Assembly: GCF_004135285.1 (NCBI RefSeq)
Contig: NZ_CP035494.1
Location: 372,001-436,000, forward strand
Direction: 5' to 3'
DNA length: 64,000 nucleotides
From: Microbacterium protaetiae
Lineage (GTDB): Bacteria > Actinomycetota > Actinomycetes > Actinomycetales > Microbacteriaceae
A model generated the notes under the pieces. The model had not been told where the DNA came from, did not search any database, and was given only the letters and a program-made list of their open reading frames with translations. The first letter of the stretch is position 1; every line of letters starts with the position of its first letter. The translations under genes and the position numbers were made by a program. Shown one piece after another: positions 51,613-59,420 of this stretch.

Positions 51613-52986
51613 GTGATCAATGACGACGTCCGCGCGGATCTGGTGTTGCGAGGCGGCCGGGTCCACGTGCTGGATGCACAGGACACGCGCGCCCAAGCGA
51701 TCGCCATCGGCGACGGTCGCATCCTCGCGGTCGGGGCAGACACCGACATTGAGCCGTACATCGACGCCGGCACCGATGTCGTGGAGCTGGAAGGGCGGGC
51801 GGTGCTCCCCGGCATCAACGACTCCCATCTGCACGCGTCGTGGCTCGGCGGCATGTGGCCCGACACCGTGTTCGGTGCCGGTGGGCCGCGCGAGGGAGCA
51901 CTCGTCCACGACGATGCGCAACGACGTGAAGCCATACTGCGCGCCGGTGAGGTGATCGCTTCGCTCGGCATCACGAGCTATACCGAGCCGGGCATCGGCC
52001 CCGGCGAAGACGACGGACCCACCGGCAGCTTCGGCCAGCCCGTACTCGACCTGTATCGCACGCTCGACGCCGAAGGACTGCTGCGAGCGCGAGTGAACCT
52101 GCTGCTGGTATTCGGCCTCATCGACGGGCCGGCGCGCACGCAGGCCATCCTCGACGGCATCCGCGACGCCGACACGACCGTCCGCGATCCCGCGCGGTTC
52201 CGCATCGCGGGCGTGAAGATCTTCGGCGACGGCATCCCGCCCATGCGGAATGCTTACATCCACGGGCGGTACGACGACGGCACGCACGGTGCGCTGCTGC
52301 TCGACGGCGGCGACGACGACGAGCGCGAAGCGCACCTGCGCACCGCGATCGTGGCTGCTCACGAAGCGGGCCTGCAGGTGGCCGTGCACGCCACCGGCGA
52401 CCGCACCATCGACGTGGTGGTGGATGCCGTCCGTCGGGCCGTCGCGCAGCATCCCGCCGACCTGCGACATTATGTCGTGCACGCCGACCTGCTGCCGCGG
52501 GACACCGCGCCGCTGCTGGCCGAGGCCGGCATGGGCGCGACGATCCAGGCCGGGATCGCGGCGGTGACCTCGGAGTGGGCAGCGGCGGCCACCGGCGGAC
52601 CCGTGCCGACGCCCGACTGGCCGGCGCGCGCTCTGTTCGATGCGGGTGTCCCGTTCACGCTCAGCTCGGACGCCCCGGTGCTGCCCCCGGACTGGCGCAC
52701 CGAGATCGCCGCCGCCGACCGGCTGCTCGGCCCCGCGGCCGATGCCCGGGCGCGCCTGCACGAGCTGCTGCGCCGCTACACGGCGGTGCCGGCCTGGCAG
52801 GACCACGCCGAGAGCTGGAAGGGCACTCTCGAGCCGGGCAAGGTCGCCGACCTCGCCGTGCTCTCGGACGACCCCGACGCTGTCGGCGCCCAGGGCCTGC
52901 CCACACTCCGCATCGAGCGCACGTACCTCGGCGGCGAGGTCGTCTACGACGCCGCTTCCGCGCCGATCGCGACCGGTGAGGCGTAG
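51613..52986 (+). CDS. Metal-dependent amidohydrolase (YtcJ-like, Amidohydrolase_3)
   Basis: A 457-residue enzyme of the amidohydrolase superfamily. Metal ligands are visible as His-x-His in NDSHLHASW, a later His in VAVHATGDRTID, His in YVVHADLLPRD, and the terminal Asp in TLSSDAPVLPPDW. GTLEPGKVADLAVLSDDP is the typical C-terminal closing strand. Family members hydrolyse amide, carbamate or ring C-N bonds; the substrate here is unknown. The GTG at 51613 follows AGAAGAGGA. It fits a pathway that opens an amide or cyclic intermediate. Confidence 0.85.
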   Translation: MINDDVRADLVLRGGRVHVLDAQDTRAQAIAIGDGRILAVGADTDIEPYIDAGTDVVELEGRAVLPGINDSHLHASWLGGMWPDTVFGAGGPREGALVHDDAQRREAILRAGEVIASLGITSYTEPGIGPGEDDGPTGSFGQPVLDLYRTLDAEGLLRARVNLLLVFGLIDGPARTQAILDGIRDADTTVRDPARFRIAGVKIFGDGIPPMRNAYIHGRYDDGTHGALLLDGGDDDEREAHLRTAIVAAHEAGLQVAVHATGDRTIDVVVDAVRRAVAQHPADLRHYVVHADLLPRDTAPLLAEAGMGATIQAGIAAVTSEWAAAATGGPVPTPDWPARALFDAGVPFTLSSDAPVLPPDWRTEIAAADRLLGPAADARARLHELLRRYTAVPAWQDHAESWKGTLEPGKVADLAVLSDDPDAVGAQGLPTLRIERTYLGGEVVYDAASAPIATGEA

Positions 52987-53019
52987 CCCGCGGCATCCGT
53001 GGTCGTGGCGGCAACGATG

Positions 53020-53056
53020 AAGGGGTGGATGCCGCAAGCCGCGGCATCCACCCCTT
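53020..53056. terminator. Bidirectional terminator hairpin
   Basis: AAGGGGTGGATGCCGC (53020-53035) pairs perfectly with GCGGCATCCACCCCTT (53041-53056) around a five-base loop. It ends in TTTA and lies between the convergent amidohydrolase and SDR genes. Confidence 0.85.
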
Positions 53057-53067
53057 TACGCCGGCGC

Positions 53068-53805
53068 TCAGGCCAGGAGCTGGCCGCCGTCAACCGGCAG
53101 GCTGACACCCGTGATGTCGGCTGCGCCGTCCGAGGCGAGGAACACCGCCGCTGCCGCGACCTGCGCCGGGTCGGCCATCTGCCTGAGCGGGATGCGAGCA
53201 AGCCAGGCCTCACGCATCGGCGAGCCGTCCGGCATGCCCATCTTCATCATCGGTGTATCGACGGGCCCTGGCGCGACCGCGTTGACGCGGATGCCATGTG
53301 CGGCTAGTTCGATGGCGGCCCACCGGGTCTGCGCGTCGACGGCGGCTTTGCTCGTCTCGTAGGCACCCATGCCCGGGGTGGGCTGGCGTCCGCCGATGGA
53401 CGAGATGTTCACGATCGCGCCGCGGGTGCCCACCCCGACCATGTGCGCAGCGACAGCCTGCGTCACCGCGAAGGTCCCAAGGATGTTCACGCGGATCGTC
53501 GACTCGTAGTCGGCAACCGGCAGGGTGAGTACGTCGCCGTGCAGGTGCAGAATGCCGGCATTGTTGACCAGCACGCCGATGGGGCCATGCTCGTGGGCGA
53601 TGTCGGCGACCGCCGCGGCGACCGCCTGCGGATCGGTGATGTCGATGCCCGCCGTCGGGGCGTTCAGCTCGGCGCCGGCAGCGTCGAGCTTCTCTCCAGG
53701 CAGATCGACGAGGACCACGCGGTCCCCTGCGGACTGGAAAGCCTCGGCGAGGAAGCGGCCGATGCCGCCTGCCCCGCCCGTGATCAGGACCGTGCGTGTG
53801 CTCAC
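53068..53805 (-). CDS. Short-chain dehydrogenase/reductase
   Basis: A 245-residue classical SDR: cofactor motif TGGAGGIG, NNAG in VLVNNAGIL, catalytic Ser in VNISSIGG, and Tyr-x3-Lys in YETSK. VDLP after the second strand (Asp at the strand end) favours NAD(H). The C-terminal GVSLPVDGGQLLA is typical. The GTG at 53805 follows AGGAG. It is divergent from aldo/keto reductase 2. It probably oxidises a secondary alcohol of the unknown substrate of this island. Confidence 0.9.
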   Translation of the reverse strand: MSTRTVLITGGAGGIGRFLAEAFQSAGDRVVLVDLPGEKLDAAGAELNAPTAGIDITDPQAVAAAVADIAHEHGPIGVLVNNAGILHLHGDVLTLPVADYESTIRVNILGTFAVTQAVAAHMVGVGTRGAIVNISSIGGRQPTPGMGAYETSKAAVDAQTRWAAIELAAHGIRVNAVAPGPVDTPMMKMGMPDGSPMREAWLARIPLRQMADPAQVAAAAVFLASDGAADITGVSLPVDGGQLLA

Positions 53806-53894
53806 CTGTGACTCCTTCGGCTCGGTGGGGAGGAAATGACCCGCCTGGATATTATACGGTTGTAGAAAAACAATCGCATACTCTGGGAGGCATC

Positions 53895-54908
53895 GTGGCC
53901 GACAACATCGTCCCCACCCGCGCACTCGGCCCCGGCGGGCCCGAGATTCCGGTCTTCGCACTTGGTTCATGGAACATCTGGGACCGCATGGAGCGCGATG
54001 ACGCCGTCGCCCTCGTGCAGCGCGCGACCGCCGCCGGCGCGGGGTTCTTCGACGTCGGCAACTACAACATGGGGCCGCACGCCGAGGGTGCGCGCACTGA
54101 CATCCTGTTCGGCGAGATCGTGCGCGAGGCTGGCCTGGACCGCTCCGACTATCTGGTGTGCGGCAAGCTCTGGCTCTGGGACTATCCGAACACCGGCTTC
54201 GACGACTGGATGCACACCTCGCTCGACCGCATCGGCATCGATTCCGTCGACACAGTCGTGGTGGGCGATCACATGGCACCCGTCGACATCCGACAGGTCG
54301 TCCGCGACATCCAGGGCGAGATCGACGCGGGCCGTGTCAGCTCCTGGGGCATCAACAACTGGCCGTACGATGAGGCGGTCCTCGCGATCGAGTTCGCACA
54401 GGCCGAAGGCCTCACCCCACCAAGCTTCGCGCAGCTGAAGTACTCGCTCGTGCGCCGATCGATGGCTGAGGGACCGTTCTACGGCGAGCTGTTCGCCGAC
54501 GGTCGCCTCACGCTTCAGGCCTCGGACGTGTTCGAGGGCGGCATCCTGGTGGGCAAGACCTCCCCCGGGCGCAAGATCGGTGCGGACGTGGGCGGCATCC
54601 GAGACGCCATCATCGCGGCATGGCCCGGCGTACAGAAGATAGCTGAAGGGCTGGCTGTCACCCCCGCCCAGCTTGCCATCGCTTACTGCCTTGCCAACCC
54701 CGCGACCGCGAACGTCTTGTTCGGCTGCCGTTCGATCGCGCAGTTCGACGACGCCATCGGCGCGCTGACGCTGCTCGAGCGGCTCGGGGCGGACCCCATT
54801 CGGGATGCCGCTGCCGGCCTCTGGCTGGACCGCGACGTCAACCCCGACGGCACCTGGTTTCCTCCCGGCGGCATCGCCGGCGGCGTGGCGCCGGCACCGG
54901 TCAGCTGA
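53895..54908 (+). CDS. Aldo/keto reductase 2
   Basis: A 337-residue paralogue of aldo/keto reductase 1: FDVGNYNMG (Asp, Tyr), CGKLWLWD (Lys), VVGDHMAP (His, one residue displaced), WGINNWPYDEA and QLKYSLVRRS. The C-terminus adds a Gly/Pro-rich tail (FPPGGIAGGVAPAPVS). The GTG at 53895 follows GGGAGG. The promoter region contains TTGT-AGAAAA-ACAA, an imperfect palindrome. It is convergent with an alpha/beta hydrolase six bases away. Confidence 0.85.
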   Translation: MADNIVPTRALGPGGPEIPVFALGSWNIWDRMERDDAVALVQRATAAGAGFFDVGNYNMGPHAEGARTDILFGEIVREAGLDRSDYLVCGKLWLWDYPNTGFDDWMHTSLDRIGIDSVDTVVVGDHMAPVDIRQVVRDIQGEIDAGRVSSWGINNWPYDEAVLAIEFAQAEGLTPPSFAQLKYSLVRRSMAEGPFYGELFADGRLTLQASDVFEGGILVGKTSPGRKIGADVGGIRDAIIAAWPGVQKIAEGLAVTPAQLAIAYCLANPATANVLFGCRSIAQFDDAIGALTLLERLGADPIRDAAAGLWLDRDVNPDGTWFPPGGIAGGVAPAPVS

Positions 54909-54914
54909 GCTCGC

Positions 54915-55631
54915 TCAACGATCGGTCGTGACGAACCTCACGGCGGCCGCGCGGAACTCGGGGGACGCGAGCGCGCCGAGGTGGTCACCGGGAACCCGTT
55001 CGAGCGTCGAACCGGGCACGGCCGTGACGAGCGCCTCAACGCCCTGCGACATCTGGTCGTCGGAACCCGAGATGAACAGCGTCGGGCAGGTCGGGGCATC
55101 CACTCCCGCATCGAACGGCTCGGCGTGCAGGGCGTCGATCAGACCGACCACGCTGGCCGCGTCGACGCCCGGGGCCCGCAGAATCTGCGCGAGCATCCCG
55201 ATCATCGGGTCGGCAGGGACCGCTCCCCCGGCGGCGGCCTCGAGTGCGTCGACGTCGATTTCACCGAACGGGTCCATTGGGCTGAGCCCCCCCAGCACCA
55301 GCCGCCGCACGAGGCCGCTGCCGGCCAGGGTCCAGGCGAGCCGAGCGCCCAGCGAGTATGCGATGACGTCGGCGACTTCAAGCCCCGCATCGGCGATGGC
55401 ATCGGCGAGAGCCGCGGCGATGTCGCTCGTGGTCGCTTGGCCTCGGTGCAGCGAGGGGCCGTCTCCGTGACCGGGCAGATCGACGACGATCGCCCCGCGA
55501 CCGGCGTCGGCGAGCGCCTGGACGACACCGGTCGTCTCCCAGTCGGAGCGGCCGTCGGAGGCGAGCCCATGGATGAGAAGCACCGCATCGGCGCCCGGGA
55601 GGTTCCTGACAGTGAGAAGCGTGTTGGTCAT
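54915..55631 (-). CDS. Alpha/beta-fold hydrolase
   Basis: A 238-residue hydrolase of the short alpha/beta group: LLIHGLASDGRSDWE (oxyanion HG), nucleophile elbow AYSLGARLA (Ser, with Ala in place of the first Gly), acid in FISGSDDQMSQ, and His in VPGDHLGAL. The ATG at 55631 was chosen because MTNTLLTVRN matches where the fold begins; an earlier in-frame start runs through the promoter. Probably an esterase, lactonase or C-C hydrolase; the substrate is unknown. Divergent from the methyltransferase-like gene. Confidence 0.85.
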   Translation of the reverse strand: MTNTLLTVRNLPGADAVLLIHGLASDGRSDWETTGVVQALADAGRGAIVVDLPGHGDGPSLHRGQATTSDIAAALADAIADAGLEVADVIAYSLGARLAWTLAGSGLVRRLVLGGLSPMDPFGEIDVDALEAAAGGAVPADPMIGMLAQILRAPGVDAASVVGLIDALHAEPFDAGVDAPTCPTLFISGSDDQMSQGVEALVTAVPGSTLERVPGDHLGALASPEFRAAAVRFVTTDR

Positions 55632-55761
55632 AGGTCCATCATGCCGAGGTTTGATTTTATTTTCCACACTTGTAGAGTTGTGCATCCAGCCTCGAGGCGG
55701 AGCCTGTCACCCGACTCGATGTGGAGAACAACGACGTGACATCCACCACAGGAGAATCGCA

Positions 55762-56733
55762 ATGACTGCCGACCCCACCCGCATCCTCGACATCGCCACT
55801 GGTTACATGGCGTCCAAGCAGCTGTTCAACGCAGCACGCATAGGACTGTTCCGCGCCATCGCCGAGGGCGCACACTCACCCGCCGAGGTGGCCGCCGCCA
55901 CCGAACATCCGGAACGCCAGGTGCGCATCTTGCTCGATGGCGCCGCCGCTGCGGGCCTTCTCAACCGCGCCGACGGACACTACGTCTTGGCGGACGACGC
56001 CGCCGAGTACCTCACCGGCGGCGAGCGGGACCTGAGCGCCTTCCTGAACTTCCTCGAAAAGGGCAGCTTCGAGGCGTTCGGGCACTATCGTCACACCGTC
56101 GACGCCGACGAGGGCGGCACCCTCGACTTCGACGAGGCGGGGTGGGGCATGTTCATGGCCGGCGTCATGCAGTACAACGGCCTGCATGCGCACTGGTTCG
56201 GCGAGAAGTTCCCCACGTCGGGCCCGATCAGCGTGCTGGACTTCGGTGGGTTCACGGCGGGCTGGTCGATCGAGCTGGCCAAGCGCAACCCCGAGCTGAC
56301 CTCACGCATGGTGTACCCGGCTGAGTCCGGACCGATGCTCACCCCCGAGATCGAAGCTGCGGGCCTATCCGACCGCATCGCGGTCGAAGCCGGCGAGACC
56401 GCAACCGCCGTGCCCGGTGGCGCGCACGACCTGATCCTGGCCGTGCACGTCATCCATCGCTTCACCGACGAGCAGAACCGGCGGATCCTGAAGAACCTGC
56501 GCGCATCAGCGAAGGCAGACGCCAAGCTCGCGCTGTTCGACTTCTTCCTCGACTCGCTGCCCACCCAACGCGAGCTCGACGCGCGCCATGCCGCCGAATA
56601 CTTCAACTTCGACGGCACCATCGTCTGGCCCGAGGAGACCGTCGCATCATGGCTCGAAGACGCCGGCTGGCGCTTCAACGAGTACGTCGATGTGCCCGGC
56701 AGCCCGCGCGTTCTGGTCGCAACCGCGGCCTGA
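55762..56733 (+). CDS. O-methyltransferase-like protein with altered SAM motif
   Basis: A 323-residue protein of the acetylserotonin/hydroxyneurosporene O-methyltransferase type. It has an N-terminal dimerisation winged helix (LFNAARIGLFRAIAEGAHSPAEVAAATEHPERQVRILLDGA) and a Rossmann domain. Motif I reads VLDFGGFTAGWSIELA instead of the usual LDxGGGxG, and ILAVHVIHRF fills the place of the catalytic-His strand. It may methylate, or catalyse a non-methylating reaction as some relatives do. The ATG at 55762 follows AGGAGAATC. It lies upstream of the peptide-type importer operon. Confidence 0.8.
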   Translation: MTADPTRILDIATGYMASKQLFNAARIGLFRAIAEGAHSPAEVAAATEHPERQVRILLDGAAAAGLLNRADGHYVLADDAAEYLTGGERDLSAFLNFLEKGSFEAFGHYRHTVDADEGGTLDFDEAGWGMFMAGVMQYNGLHAHWFGEKFPTSGPISVLDFGGFTAGWSIELAKRNPELTSRMVYPAESGPMLTPEIEAAGLSDRIAVEAGETATAVPGGAHDLILAVHVIHRFTDEQNRRILKNLRASAKADAKLALFDFFLDSLPTQRELDARHAAEYFNFDGTIVWPEETVASWLEDAGWRFNEYVDVPGSPRVLVATAA

Positions 56734-56771
56734 TGTCACAAGACGACAACAGTCGGAGAAAATAGGGTTGC

Positions 56772-56790
56772 ACAGTTTGTCAACAACTGT
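56772..56790. promoter_or_regulatory. Operator-like palindrome upstream of the importer operon
   Basis: ACAGTT-TGTCAAC-AACTGT is a 19-bp inverted repeat with perfect six-base arms. A TAGAAT -10-like box follows immediately (56791-56796), so a bound repressor would block the promoter of the importer operon. Confidence 0.55.
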
Positions 56791-56867
56791 AGAATCACAG
56801 AACCACGGGTCATGGCCGACACGTCACGGTCACCCCTCCATCACTGAACTTCACGGAAAGAAGTGAG

Positions 56868-58412
56868 ATGAAGAAGAAGACCATCTGGGGCATCGCTGCG
56901 ATGATCGCTGCCACAGCCCTCTCGCTGACCGCCTGTTCGGGCGGCACCGGCACAGCCACCAACGACGGCGGCGACGGTTCTGCTCCCGACACGCTGAGCA
57001 TCGGCACCGTCTTCGACAAGACCGGTTGGGAGATCGGGCAGAGCGGCGCCGGCTTCAACGCGCCGTTCTTCTCGGCGGTGTACGACTCGCTCGTCCTCAT
57101 CGACGAGAAGAGCGAGCCGTACGGTCAGCTGGCCAAGAGCTTCGACATGTCGAAGGACGAGCTGACCTACACCTTCCACCTGGCTGACGGTGTGACCTTC
57201 AGCGACGGCGAGCCGTTCAATGCCGACGCGGCGATCGCAAACTTCGACTACCTGCGCAAGGCGCCGTTCACTGCTCCCGCATACGTGAACGTCGTCAAGA
57301 CGACCAAGGTTGATGACGCGACCGTCGAAGTCACGCTGTCGCAGCCCGACCCGGGCTTCCTCTTCAACCTCGGTCTGGGCAACAGCTACATGGTCTCGCC
57401 CAAGGTGCTCTCCGATCCGAAGTACACGCAGGAGACCTCCCCCGATGGCGGTTCGGGCGCATACACGTTCGACGCGTCGAAGTCGACCGCGGGCCAGGAT
57501 TACTTCTTCACGAAGAACCCCGACGCGTGGCAGGCCGACAAGTTCCCGTGGAAGACCGTCGAGGTGCACGTGATCCCCGACGCGACAGCAATGTCGAACG
57601 CAATGTCCACGGGCGTCATCAACGTGGAATTCGCCTCGTGGAGCGACCAGCTCAAGGCAGACGCCGACGAGAACGGCTGGACCATCACAGATGTCATGAG
57701 CGGATGGACCGGGCTCATGCTCGCCGATCGTGATGGCTCGAAGTTCGAGCCCCTCGGCAACCTCAAGGTACGTCAGGCTCTGAACATGGCCTTCGACCGC
57801 GCCGCGATCACGAAGGCGGCCAACGACCCGAACGGCGTACCCACCAACCAGGTGTTCACGACGATCGACCCCGAACTCGACAAGCTGTACCCATACGATG
57901 TCGCAAAGGCGAAGCAGCTGCTTGCCGAGGCGGGCTACCCGAACGGCTTTACGCTGAGCCTGCCGACGATGTCACTGTTCGCGGCGACCGCGGCCACGGT
58001 CAAGCAGTCGCTCGAAGAGATCGGCATCACGGTCAAGGTTGAGAACCTCGATCCTGCCACCTACAACCAGCAGGTGTTCGCCGGAAACTTCCCGGTGTAC
58101 ATGGCATTCCTGCAGTTGTACGGAAACCCGACGAAGACGATCACCGACTTCTTCACCCCCGGCATGTCGAACCCGTTCGACTCGGCCAAGGGAAACGCAC
58201 AGTTGGAGAAGCTGAACGCTCAGCTGCACACCGCCGGTGCCGACGTCGACAAGATCGCTGGCGAATACAACACCTACGCGACCGAGAACGCGTGGTTCGT
58301 GGTGTGGAACCATGGTGCGTCGTACTACGTCACGGTTCCCGGGGTCACCATCCGTCCGGTCCAGGGTCTGTACGTCCCCAACCTGGAGCAGTTCCTGCCC
58401 GCAGGCAGCTGA
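56868..58412 (+). CDS. Oligopeptide-type ABC importer substrate-binding lipoprotein
   Basis: A 514-residue SBP_bac_5-family receptor. It has a signal peptide with lipobox LSLTAC (Cys at ~residue 23), SYDSLVLIDE-type VYDSLVLIDEKSEPYGQLAKSF, FHLADGVTFSDGEPFNADA (family signature) and a C-terminal TENAWFVVWNHGASYYV. Family members bind di- and oligopeptides, nickel chelates, glutathione or unrelated amphiphiles. It is the first gene of a four-gene operon; a hairpin after it probably keeps its mRNA more abundant than that of the permeases. Confidence 0.92.
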   Translation: MKKKTIWGIAAMIAATALSLTACSGGTGTATNDGGDGSAPDTLSIGTVFDKTGWEIGQSGAGFNAPFFSAVYDSLVLIDEKSEPYGQLAKSFDMSKDELTYTFHLADGVTFSDGEPFNADAAIANFDYLRKAPFTAPAYVNVVKTTKVDDATVEVTLSQPDPGFLFNLGLGNSYMVSPKVLSDPKYTQETSPDGGSGAYTFDASKSTAGQDYFFTKNPDAWQADKFPWKTVEVHVIPDATAMSNAMSTGVINVEFASWSDQLKADADENGWTITDVMSGWTGLMLADRDGSKFEPLGNLKVRQALNMAFDRAAITKAANDPNGVPTNQVFTTIDPELDKLYPYDVAKAKQLLAEAGYPNGFTLSLPTMSLFAATAATVKQSLEEIGITVKVENLDPATYNQQVFAGNFPVYMAFLQLYGNPTKTITDFFTPGMSNPFDSAKGNAQLEKLNAQLHTAGADVDKIAGEYNTYATENAWFVVWNHGASYYVTVPGVTIRPVQGLYVPNLEQFLPAGS

Positions 58413-58428
58413 CGCAGGCACGACCTCC

Positions 58429-58459
58429 GCGGGGAGGGGCGCGATCTGCTCCTCCCCGC
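58429..58459 (+). terminator. Intercistronic hairpin after the binding-protein gene
   Basis: GCGGGGAGG (58429-58437) pairs with CCTCCCCGC (58451-58459), 20 bases before the permease start. It is likely an attenuating or mRNA-stabilising structure. Confidence 0.55.
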
Positions 58460-58478
58460 ACAACCAGATCGGACAGTA

Positions 58479-59420
58479 ATGATCGTTTTCGTCGCCCGAC
58501 GAGTCCTGAGTGCAGTTGTACTCGTGCTCGCGATGGCCGTCGGCGCCTTCTTCATGGCCCATCTGGCCATTCCCGACCCGACGGCCACCCTGATCGGAAA
58601 GACCGCCACCCCCGAGCAGATCGCTGCTTTGCGTGAACGGATCGGATTGGACCAGCCATTGCTGACCCAGTTCTGGAACTGGTTCACCGGGCTGCTCCAC
58701 GGCGATTTCGGTCTCTCCTGGCGTACCAACACCCCGATCCTCACCGACCTGGGCATCCGCATCCCGGTGACGATGTCGGTGGTCGTGTTCGGTCTGCTGC
58801 TGTGCGCGATCTTCGGAACGATCCTCGGAATCGCTGCAGGGCTCCGCCCTGGCAGCACCGTCGACCGGATCACCAAGGGCGCATCCGTCGTCCTGTTCGC
58901 CGTACCGGGATATTGGGTCGCCGTCTTCCTCATCATCGTCTTCGCTGTGCATCTGCGCTGGTTCCCGGCACTCGGATACATCCGTCCGGATGTCTCCGTT
59001 GGCCGCTGGCTGCAATCGATCACCCTCCCCGCCATCGCGCTCGCACTGGGCGGCGTCGTGATGATCGCCGAGCAGCTACGCAACGCCATCGTCACAGCCG
59101 GCTCCAGCGACTTCATCCGTACTTTGCGCAGCCGCGGTCTGAGCACCGCCCGCATATCGCTGCATCTGCTGCGCAACGCTGCCCCGGCCGCCGTCACCGT
59201 CCTTGCCCTGATGTTCGTGAGTCTGCTGGGCGGCGTCATCGTGCTCGAGACGGTCTTCAATCTCCCCGGCCTGGGCATCGCCACACAGCAGGCGTCTCAG
59301 GTCGGCGACATCCCGATGCTCCTGGCGATCACGGTGACCACTGTTGTGTTCGTGGTCATCGTCAATTTCCTGCTCGACCTCGTGTTGGGCTGGATCAACC
59401 CGAAGGCGAGGATCCGATGA
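58479..59420 (+). CDS. Oligopeptide-type ABC importer permease (DppB-like)
   Basis: A 313-residue permease with six helices. The N-terminal DppB signature spans the first helix and the external loop LIGKTATPEQIAALRERIGLDQPL. The EAA loop is RTLRSRGLSTARISLHLLRNA. The end NFLLDLVLGWINPKARIR is typical. The stop overlaps the ATG of the fused permease-ATPase gene by four bases. Confidence 0.92.
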   Translation: MIVFVARRVLSAVVLVLAMAVGAFFMAHLAIPDPTATLIGKTATPEQIAALRERIGLDQPLLTQFWNWFTGLLHGDFGLSWRTNTPILTDLGIRIPVTMSVVVFGLLLCAIFGTILGIAAGLRPGSTVDRITKGASVVLFAVPGYWVAVFLIIVFAVHLRWFPALGYIRPDVSVGRWLQSITLPAIALALGGVVMIAEQLRNAIVTAGSSDFIRTLRSRGLSTARISLHLLRNAAPAAVTVLALMFVSLLGGVIVLETVFNLPGLGIATQQASQVGDIPMLLAITVTTVVFVVIVNFLLDLVLGWINPKARIR

